Assembly: GCA_029262915.1 (NCBI GenBank)
Contig: JAJCYN010000219.1
Coordinates: forward strand, 1 to 7,025
From: Flavobacteriales bacterium
GTDB lineage: Bacteria > Bacteroidota > Bacteroidia > Flavobacteriales_E > Vicingaceae
Length of the DNA: 7,025 bases
Direction: 5' to 3'
The notes under the pieces were generated by a model that made no database searches, was not told the DNA's origin, and saw only the letters and a list, made by a program, of their open reading frames with translations. Within the stretch, counting starts at the first letter, position 1; every line of letters begins with the position of its first letter. Shown in pieces: positions 1 through 4,793 of the stretch. The translations under genes were made by a program, and so were the position numbers.

Positions 1-877
1 GTCTTTTATGTTTCTTGGTGCTGGTTTAGTTATTGGTGTTGTTATTTATGGCTTAGCCTATACTTTCATAGATTCTCCTAAAGAGAAACAATTGAAAAGA
101 GATAATGCACAAATGCTTTCTCAATATGTTATTTTAAATAAAAAGTTAGAGCAACTTTCTGTTGTGATGGAAGATGTTCAGCATAGAGATGATAATATTT
201 ACCGTGTAATTTTTGAGGCTGAGCCTATTGCCGATGAAATTAGAAAAGCTGGTTTTGGAGGAATTAATAGATATAAAGAACTAGAAGGCTACAACGATTC
301 TGAGTTAATAATTAAAACAGCAGAAAAATTAGACAAGCTATCGAAACAACTATACATTCAATCAAAATCTTTTGATGAAGTATTTGAAATGGCAAAGAAA
401 AAAGAAGAAATGTTAGCCGCTTTACCAGCCATCCAACCTGTTCAAACTGAGCGAATTCACGGATATGGAAATAGAATACATCCTATCTTAAAATACGTAA
501 AATTTCATGCAGGAATGGATTTCACTGCCCCAAGAGGAACACCTATTTACGCTACAGGAAATGGAAAAGTTATACAAGCTGATGCAAAATCTAGAGGATA
601 TGGTAATGTTGTAAAAATAGATCACGGGTACAACTATATTACTTTATATGGACATATGAGTAAACTAAACTGTAAGGTTGGACAAAAAGTAAAAAGAGGT
701 GATGTTATTGGATATGTTGGTAATACAGGGTTTTCTTCTGGTCCTCATTGTCATTATGAAGTTAGGAAAAATGGAGAACCTGTAAATCCTGTCAACTACT
801 ATTATAATGATTTAACTCCAGCAGAATACGCCAAAATGGTTGAAATGGCTAACTCGCCAACACAATCGATGGACTAA
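1..877 (+). CDS. M23 family metallopeptidase, membrane-anchored, 5' end cut by window edge
   Basis: This is a zinc endopeptidase of the M23 (LytM/lysostaphin) type, expected to cut peptidoglycan cross-links in the periplasm. Residues are numbered from the first ATG, at 8. A membrane segment covers about residues 2-21, followed by a charged, probably coiled-coil stretch (about 24-60) and the M23 domain (about 150-262). The zinc ligands are visible as H167 and D171 (HAGMD) and H249, the second His of HCH; H216 (LYGH) and H247 are the expected catalytic histidines, so the domain looks active. The frame is open upstream to base 1. Relatives in Bacteroidota carry a few dozen more cytoplasmic residues before the membrane helix, so the ATG at 8 is probably internal and the gene partial. 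The TAA stop overlaps the stop of the convergent acyltransferase gene. Family is clear; whether it cuts the wall itself or activates an amidase cannot be told. Confidence 0.93.
   Translation, partial: SFMFLGAGLVIGVVIYGLAYTFIDSPKEKQLKRDNAQMLSQYVILNKKLEQLSVVMEDVQHRDDNIYRVIFEAEPIADEIRKAGFGGINRYKELEGYNDSELIIKTAEKLDKLSKQLYIQSKSFDEVFEMAKKKEEMLAALPAIQPVQTERIHGYGNRIHPILKYVKFHAGMDFTAPRGTPIYATGNGKVIQADAKSRGYGNVVKIDHGYNYITLYGHMSKLNCKVGQKVKRGDVIGYVGNTGFSSGPHCHYEVRKNGEPVNPVNYYYNDLTPAEYAKMVEMANSPTQSMD
874..877. other. Overlapping convergent stop codons
   Basis: The four bases CTAA serve both genes. The plus-strand M23 gene ends in TAA at 875-877 and the minus-strand acyltransferase gene ends in TAG at 876-874. 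There is no spacer, so neither gene has a terminator between them, and any transcript end must lie inside the other gene. Confidence 0.95.
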
Positions 878-1617
878 TTACTAGACCTCCACTCATATTT
901 CTTACTTTGCTCAATAGAATCCATCACTTTGTGTAATATATTTTCTACATTATCATTATAATCAATATCTAATGGTTTTTTAATGGTAGCTTGTAATTCT
1001 GTTCCTTTCTTTTTTATAAATAATCCTTTCTTATCAAAAGCTCTTCTAAATCCATTTATAACAATAGGAACAACAATTGGTTGATAGTTTTTAATAATAT
1101 GAGCTGTACCTTTTCTTCCTTCAGCGTAAGGCCTAGTGGTTCCTTGCGGAAAAGTAATTACCCAGCCCGTATCTAATGCTTTTTCAATGTTATCTGCGTC
1201 TTTAACATCTACTTTTCTTTTAATTTCTTTACCTGCTTCACGCCAAGTTCTTTTTATGCTAATGGCTCCAGCTAATCCTAAAATTTTAGGTAATAAACCT
1301 GCTTTCATTGTTTCTTCTGCTGCTACAAAAAACAAATTAGTTCTAGTACATTTTAAGATTGATTTTAATTTTATTTTATTGGGATAACCATCTAATGCAC
1401 TATGAATAATATGAAACATAAAAGCACCATCTGCAAAATAGGTTTGATGATTTGAAATAAAAAACACATTTTCTAATGGTAAATCTTTAATGATCTCTGC
1501 TCCTTTTATTTTGGGAATATTTTTACGATTAAACCTCAAATAGGTAATTATTCCAAAAATTCGAATAACAAATTTCCGAAAAATTATAAGCTGACCGAAT
1601 ATATCTCTTTTAAACAA
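874..1617 (-). CDS. PlsC-like lysophospholipid (1-acyl-glycerol-3-phosphate) acyltransferase family protein
   Basis: A 247-residue glycerolipid acyltransferase-fold protein, expected at the inner membrane to transfer an acyl chain to a lysophospholipid or similar acceptor. Block I is NHQTYFAD at 56-63, with the catalytic His at H57. Block III is FPQGTTRP at 156-163, in place of the usual FPEGTRS. Block IV is the VVPIVINGF stretch at 182-190. The acid of block I is D63, giving HX5D rather than the standard HX4D, and block III has Gln for Glu. A hydrophobic N-terminal stretch (about 9-27) may sit on the membrane. The start is the TTG at 1617: an in-frame TAG lies two codons upstream (1623-1621) and no ATG occurs before residue 67, so TTG is the only sensible start. 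The gene lies 121 bp after the glucosaminidase gene and converges on the M23 gene with a 4-bp overlap. The exact substrate is unknown. Confidence 0.88.
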   Translation of the reverse strand: MFKRDIFGQLIIFRKFVIRIFGIITYLRFNRKNIPKIKGAEIIKDLPLENVFFISNHQTYFADGAFMFHIIHSALDGYPNKIKLKSILKCTRTNLFFVAAEETMKAGLLPKILGLAGAISIKRTWREAGKEIKRKVDVKDADNIEKALDTGWVITFPQGTTRPYAEGRKGTAHIIKNYQPIVVPIVINGFRRAFDKKGLFIKKKGTELQATIKKPLDIDYNDNVENILHKVMDSIEQSKKYEWRSSN

Positions 1618-1707
1618 AAACTAAATTTTGGCGTAAAATAACCATTAAATTATTTTGTTATAAAATATTTCGACTGATTTAGAAATGTTATCGTTGAATA
1701 TTATACT

Positions 1708-1724
1708 CAAACTTACATTGTAAG
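1708..1724 (-). promoter_or_regulatory. Candidate promoter -7 box with overlapping palindrome, upstream of the acyltransferase gene
   Basis: On the minus strand TAAGTTTG (1715-1708) is an exact match to the Bacteroidota -7 form TAnnTTTG, with TTA 18 nt further upstream as an imperfect -33 element. Transcription would start near 1701 and leave a leader of roughly 80 nt before the TTG start at 1617. The perfect palindrome CTTACA-T-TGTAAG (1712-1724) overlaps this box and could be a protein-binding site. Its loop is too short for a good RNA hairpin and no U-run follows, so it is a poor terminator for the glucosaminidase gene. The rest of the 121-bp spacer shows nothing. Confidence 0.3.
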
Positions 1725-1738
1725 CTTTCCTCTTAATC

Positions 1739-2698
1739 TCAAATCTTTTTCTTTTTTAAGGAAATTTTATCTCCTACATTAGGTTGAGTACCCATAATCA
1801 TCATATTTTTTTTATACAATTTTTTTAGCTTAACTCCATATAATTGAGAGATATCTCGCATGGTCTCTCCTTTCTTAGCAATATGAAAATCTTCTCTTGC
1901 TTTATTTCTTTTCGGTTGTAAATAGATGATGTCACCTACTTTTAGCACATCTCCCTTATTCAAATCATTGTATTTAAAAATTTGCCAAAGATTCATATCA
2001 TAATCTTTAGTAATTCTATAAAAAGTATCTCCTTCTTTTACTTTTATATATTTAATATTATTATGCAGTTTTATTAAGCGACTCTTTTTGCCTGATGCCA
2101 AAATCTTAGAGTTTCTATTTTTAGTTAATTTTCGAGGTGGAACCTTGGCATAATTATCATATTGATCTAGATTGTTTTTTTCGATCAACATAATAAGCAT
2201 ATCAGCATACTTAGGATTGGTAGCATAGCCTGCTTTTTTTAATCCTTTTGCCCATCCTTTGTAATCAGTTATTTTTAGCTCAAATAAAAAATCATAACGA
2301 GAGCGTGTAGCTAAAAAATTAGAATGATCTCTAAATGACTCATAAACTGTTTCGTATTTCCTAAAACATTCATTTTTTTCATCGTCATCTAAACGCATCG
2401 ATTCTCCTTTCCATTTGGAATGACATTTAACTCCAAAATGATTTTTTGCGTAAACAGCTAAAGGACTATTCCCATCACCAGACTCTAAAATACCTTGAGC
2501 TAAGGTAATGCTTGCCGGAACGCCAGACTTCATCATTTCTCGAATCGCATCATCTTTATATATTTCAATGTATTCTTCTCTGGTAATACGTCTTTCAGCA
2601 GGTTGTGCTTGGCTATAGCACCAACTGCACAACAAAAGGGATAATATAAAAAACCTTCTTCTCACTGCCACAAAGGTATTATTGATAACACCAGACAC
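1739..2698 (-). CDS. Exported glucosaminidase-domain protein with two C-terminal LysM repeats
   Basis: A probable N-acetylglucosaminidase (flagellar FlgJ/GH73-like) that cleaves the glycan strands of peptidoglycan outside the inner membrane. From the GTG at 2698 it has 319 residues. The parts in order are a signal peptide (RRR at 13-15, hydrophobic core 16-25, likely cleavage after SQA at 31), the glucosaminidase domain (about 43-182), a basic linker, and LysM repeats at about 217-261 and 271-315. The likely catalytic glutamate is E72 in AQGILESG, and the family's NHFGVKC-WKG block is at 86-97. LysM repeats bind the GlcNAc of peptidoglycan. The true start may be the GTG at 2665 (residue 12), which gives a textbook signal peptide beginning MRRRFF and lies just after a promoter-like TACCTTTG. 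The gene lies 39 bp downstream of the PLP enzyme gene. Function is well supported; the start is not. Confidence 0.9.
   Translation of the reverse strand: MSGVINNTFVAVRRRFFILSLLLCSWCYSQAQPAERRITREEYIEIYKDDAIREMMKSGVPASITLAQGILESGDGNSPLAVYAKNHFGVKCHSKWKGESMRLDDDEKNECFRKYETVYESFRDHSNFLATRSRYDFLFELKITDYKGWAKGLKKAGYATNPKYADMLIMLIEKNNLDQYDNYAKVPPRKLTKNRNSKILASGKKSRLIKLHNNIKYIKVKEGDTFYRITKDYDMNLWQIFKYNDLNKGDVLKVGDIIYLQPKRNKAREDFHIAKKGETMRDISQLYGVKLKKLYKKNMMIMGTQPNVGDKISLKKKKI
2671..2678 (-). promoter_or_regulatory. Candidate promoter -7 box (TACCTTTG) near the glucosaminidase start
   Basis: TACCTTTG on the minus strand matches TAnnTTTG exactly. It lies inside the first codons if the GTG at 2698 is the start, but just upstream if the GTG at 2665 is. 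The transcript would then begin at or within a few bases of that GTG. No convincing TTG lies at the expected distance upstream, so this rests on the -7 box alone. Confidence 0.28.
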
Positions 2699-2737
2699 AT
2701 TAGGTACAACAGTAAGATATTAACAGTCCATTTTTGA

Positions 2738-3676
2738 TTATATTACAATATTAAGCCTTTCTTCAAAACCTTTATTACCTTGAATTCCACCAGTATGAAC
2801 CACTATTATTGTCTTACTATCCAATTGATTCGAGCTTTTAATCATATCGAATAAACCAAAAAGCATTTTTCCTGTATAAATAAAGTCAAGTAAAATATTA
2901 TGGTTTTCTTTAAATGACCTAATAAAATCGACCAATTCGGGCTTCACTTTTGCAAATCCTCCAAAATGATAATCAGTGATTAAATTCCAGTTAGTGTTTT
3001 CTACTTTACAATTTAATTCGTTTTTATATGCTAATAATAATTGTTGAATATCCTCCTTCAAAAATTTTCCCCCTTTTAAAGCTGGAAAACCTAAAACTTG
3101 TTTGTCTTGATCAACTGAAGCAATAATTCCTGCAATTGTTCCTCCTGTTCCACAAGCAGAACAAATAACATCATAATCGATACTAATATTATTAATTATC
3201 TCTGCACAACCTTTGACAGCAAATACATTAGATCCACCTTCGGGAACTAAATAAAATTTACCAAATTCCTTTTCCAAACTTTCTACAAATGATTTTTCAT
3301 ACTTATTATTTTCTTGGTACTGTTTTCTTGAAACGTATTTAAAAATCATTCCATTATTTTGAGCTGATTGTAAAGTAGCATTTAATGGCAATGCTTCTTC
3401 TCCTCTTATTATTCCTATCGTTCTAAATCCAAAATCCCTACCTAATGCTGCAGTTGCAGCAATATGGTTAGAAAATGCTCCTCCGAAAGTTAAAAGCTGA
3501 TTAAATCCTTTTTTCTTAGCTTCTTGGAGATTATATTTTAATTTTCGCCATTTGTTACCAGATATTTCTGGATGGTTTAAATCTTCTCGTAGTACATAAA
3601 GATTAATGTTTTTCTGGGTCAGAAAGTCTTCCTGAATAGGAGTTAAAGGGATGTTATTTTCATTAACTTCAAGCAT
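2738..3676 (-). CDS. PLP-dependent enzyme, D-cysteine desulfhydrase/ACC deaminase family
   Basis: A 312-residue fold-type II pyridoxal-phosphate enzyme, presumably cytoplasmic. The Schiff-base lysine is K42 in SGNKWRKLKYN. SNH at 69-71 matches the SNQ/SNH block that contacts the substrate, and CGTGGT (175-180) is the phosphate-binding loop. The C-terminal blocks are YTGK (267-270) and HTGG (294-297). In true ACC deaminases these two blocks carry Glu (E295) and Leu (L322), and swapping them towards Ser and Thr turns the enzyme into a D-cysteine desulfhydrase. Here both positions are Thr (T268, T295), so releasing H2S, ammonia and pyruvate from D-cysteine, or a related amino-acid lyase reaction, is more likely than ACC breakdown. 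The start is the first ATG after an in-frame TGA nine bases upstream. It lies 55 bp after the receiver gene. Family is certain, substrate inferred. Confidence 0.9.
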   Translation of the reverse strand: MLEVNENNIPLTPIQEDFLTQKNINLYVLREDLNHPEISGNKWRKLKYNLQEAKKKGFNQLLTFGGAFSNHIAATAALGRDFGFRTIGIIRGEEALPLNATLQSAQNNGMIFKYVSRKQYQENNKYEKSFVESLEKEFGKFYLVPEGGSNVFAVKGCAEIINNISIDYDVICSACGTGGTIAGIIASVDQDKQVLGFPALKGGKFLKEDIQQLLLAYKNELNCKVENTNWNLITDYHFGGFAKVKPELVDFIRSFKENHNILLDFIYTGKMLFGLFDMIKSSNQLDSKTIIVVHTGGIQGNKGFEERLNIVI

Positions 3677-3683
3677 TGGTTCT

Positions 3684-3691
3684 CAAAATTA
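3684..3691 (-). promoter_or_regulatory. Candidate promoter -7 box (TAATTTTG) before the PLP enzyme gene
   Basis: TAATTTTG on the minus strand is an exact TAnnTTTG match ending 7 nt before the ATG at 3676. It would give a transcript with almost no leader. No TTG is found about 19 nt upstream, and in DNA this rich in A and T a chance match is quite possible. Confidence 0.25.
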
Positions 3692-3731
3692 TAAAACAAT
3701 ATTCCGATCCTCTACATTAACACCTACATAA

Positions 3732-4115
3732 TTACAAACTCATTACTCTATATAATTCCTTCAGCATTAATTCCTTATCTGCATCATATTTTGATATAAA
3801 ACCATCGGCTCCCATATTCTTTATCTTACTAATGAATAAAGTATGATTTATTAAAGAAAATCCTATTATTTTAATTTTCGAATTATAATTCTTGATCTCT
3901 TTTATTGCCTTAAACCCATCCATTCTTTCCATCATAATATCCATAAATATGGCATCTGTTTTATTTTGTTGAACAAATGATAATACCTCGCTACCATCAG
4001 AACAGATTCCTATAATATTTATATTGTTTGATTCTTTAAACAACTGTTTCATAGCATCAGCTATTAAAATACTATCATCAACTATCAATAAATTGATTGG
4101 TTTAAAAAGTTTCAT
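3732..4115 (-). CDS. Stand-alone response-regulator receiver domain protein
   Basis: A 127-residue CheY-like protein made of a receiver domain only. The acidic pocket is D13-D14 (LIVDDS), the phosphate-accepting aspartate is D59 (IFMDIMM), the switch Ser/Thr position is S87 (GFSLIN), and the conserved lysine is K109 (FISKYD). All key residues are present, so it should be phosphorylated by a histidine kinase. The sequence style is that of the NarL/FixJ group, but the usual C-terminal DNA-binding helices are absent: the protein ends soon after the last receiver helix. No histidine kinase gene lies in the window. Output must therefore be by protein-protein contact or phosphotransfer. It is transcribed away from the XRE gene from a good promoter and sits 55 bp before the PLP enzyme gene, with which it may be co-transcribed. 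Confidence 0.92.
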   Translation of the reverse strand: MKLFKPINLLIVDDSILIADAMKQLFKESNNINIIGICSDGSEVLSFVQQNKTDAIFMDIMMERMDGFKAIKEIKNYNSKIKIIGFSLINHTLFISKIKNMGADGFISKYDADKELMLKELYRVMSL

Positions 4116-4132
4116 TATTATTCGCTTTTATC

Positions 4133-4161
4133 CAAAGTTAATAAAATTATCTATACGACAA
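4133..4161 (-). promoter_or_regulatory. Promoter for the receiver gene (Bacteroidota -33/-7 type)
   Basis: On the minus strand TTG (4161-4159) is followed after 18 nt by TAACTTTG (4140-4133), which fits the TTG-N18/19-TAnnTTTG promoter form of Bacteroidota. The expected transcription start, about 4-7 nt beyond the box, leaves a leader of roughly 11-14 nt before the ATG at 4115. One copy of the 11-bp repeat (4145-4155) lies inside the spacer between the two elements, where a bound protein would block RNA polymerase. Confidence 0.6.
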
Positions 4162-4197
4162 TATTAATATCTTTTTGATAACTTATAATTATCTATA
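4145..4197. repeat. 11-bp direct repeat pair in the divergent spacer, candidate operator
   Basis: AATTATCTATA occurs exactly at 4145-4155 and again at 4187-4197, start to start 42 bp, close to four turns of B-DNA. The first copy lies in the receiver promoter and the second just before the XRE gene start. The second copy also belongs to a tandem 10-bp near-repeat (TATAATTATC at 4184-4193, TATAATTGTC at 4194-4203). This arrangement suits binding by the adjacent XRE regulator, but the low-complexity base composition makes chance a real alternative. Confidence 0.4.
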
Positions 4198-4201
4198 ATT
4201 G
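4194..4201 (+). promoter_or_regulatory. Weak candidate -7 box for the XRE gene
   Basis: TATAATTG differs from TAnnTTTG at one base, with a TTG at 4175-4177 that is closer than usual (16 nt). It ends 5 nt before the GTG start at 4207, which would make the message leaderless or nearly so. It overlaps the second operator-like repeat. Confidence 0.2.
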
Positions 4202-4206
4202 TCAAC

Positions 4207-4551
4207 GTGGATATTGGCAAGAAAATAAAAGTATTAAGGGCTGAAAAAGGAATTAGTCAACAAGAATTAGCTGATTTAATAAATAAAACCCGTACTCTAA
4301 TTTCTCATATCGAAATCACTTCAAAAGTTAATTTTTTCACACTAACTGAAATAGCTAATGCACTAAATGTTACTGTATCTCATTTTACTGATGAGTTTAC
4401 TTCTAAAAACATAGTAAAAGAAGATGGAGTGGATTATTCTAATTTGACTGAAAGAATAGAAAAAGTAGAACGAGAGAATGAATTGCTTAACGAAATTATC
4501 CAGAATCAAAAAGAAATAATAGCTCAGTTAAAAGATAAACTTAAAAAATAA
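4207..4551 (+). CDS. XRE-family helix-turn-helix regulator with C-terminal coiled coil
   Basis: A 114-residue DNA-binding protein. The Cro/CI-type helix-turn-helix domain covers about 4-62: SQQELADLIN at 17-26 is the first helix of the motif and TRTLISHIE at 28-36 the recognition helix, followed by TLTEIANALNV. After a short linker, residues 78-114 are rich in Glu, Lys, Ile and Leu with hydrophobic residues spaced like heptads (L80, I84, V87, L94, I97, I104, L108, L112), so a dimerising coiled coil is likely. The start is the GTG at 4207; a TAA at 4186-4188 closes the frame upstream and no ATG lies between. It is divergent from the receiver gene across 91 bp and may regulate that promoter and its own through the repeats there. 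The targets are inference. Confidence 0.9.
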   Translation: MDIGKKIKVLRAEKGISQQELADLINKTRTLISHIEITSKVNFFTLTEIANALNVTVSHFTDEFTSKNIVKEDGVDYSNLTERIEKVERENELLNEIIQNQKEIIAQLKDKLKK

Positions 4552-4591
4552 TTCCTACCTATTTTTATTTTCATAATCTAACTTTTTACCT

Positions 4592-4600
4592 TAATCTTTG
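4592..4600 (+). promoter_or_regulatory. Weak candidate -7 region for the microprotein-hutU unit
   Basis: TAATCTTTG resembles TAnnTTTG with one extra base between TA and TTTG. It lies 19 nt before the ATG at 4620, a reasonable leader length. No TTG is found at the -33 distance. The XRE gene ends only 68 bp upstream with no hairpin terminator seen, so read-through from it is the alternative source of transcript. Confidence 0.2.
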
Positions 4601-4619
4601 TACTTTTACTGTTGGGTAT

Positions 4620-4793
4620 ATGGATGGTTTTTCAAAAACAAATAACTTAGAAAAAGACGAATATTATTATAGCAAGGAAGGTTATATTATTTTTACTGAA
4701 AAGTATCTATTAAAAAGAGGTTATTGTTGTCAAAATGGCTGTAAACATTGTCCTTATGGTTATGATAAAAAAACAGGGAGAATAGAAAAATGA
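4620..4793 (+). CDS. Small cysteine-rich protein, DUF5522-like
   Basis: A 57-residue protein. The core reads YYYSKEGYIIFTEKYLLKRGYC (15-36 region, starting Y15), followed by a tight cysteine cluster C36, C37, C41, C44 and H43, then PYGYD. This matches my memory of the DUF5522 family, whose hallmark is RGxCCxxxCxHCPYG. The spacing C37-X3-C41-X2-C44 suggests a bound metal (zinc or iron-sulfur), but no function is known to me. There is no signal peptide or membrane segment, so it is probably cytoplasmic. The ATG at 4620 is the first in frame; a second ATG at 4624 is out of frame. Its TGA overlaps the hutU ATG (ATGA, 4790-4793), so the two are almost certainly co-transcribed and probably translationally coupled. 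A helper role for urocanase is an inference from position only. Confidence 0.88.
   Translation: MDGFSKTNNLEKDEYYYSKEGYIIFTEKYLLKRGYCCQNGCKHCPYGYDKKTGRIEK
4776..4780 (+). promoter_or_regulatory. Shine-Dalgarno-like site for hutU
   Basis: GGGAG ends 9 nt before the hutU ATG at 4790, inside the microprotein codons T52-R54. Shine-Dalgarno sites are uncommon in Bacteroidota, so this may instead reflect codon choice, but it fits re-initiation at the overlapping ATGA. Confidence 0.3.

Noticed and set aside
1136..1387. Open frame of 83 codons on the plus strand
   Set aside because: It lies wholly opposite the well-supported acyltransferase gene and shows no recognisable domain; it is a reverse-strand shadow.
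1712..1724. Inverted repeat as a terminator of the glucosaminidase gene
   Set aside because: The usable hairpin stem is only 4 bp, the loop would be tiny for a longer one, and no U-run follows on the minus strand.
4728..4751. CX3CX2C spacing in the microprotein, the spacing of radical SAM enzymes
   Set aside because: A 57-residue protein cannot hold the radical SAM barrel, and the surrounding CPYG motif fits a DUF5522-type metal site instead.
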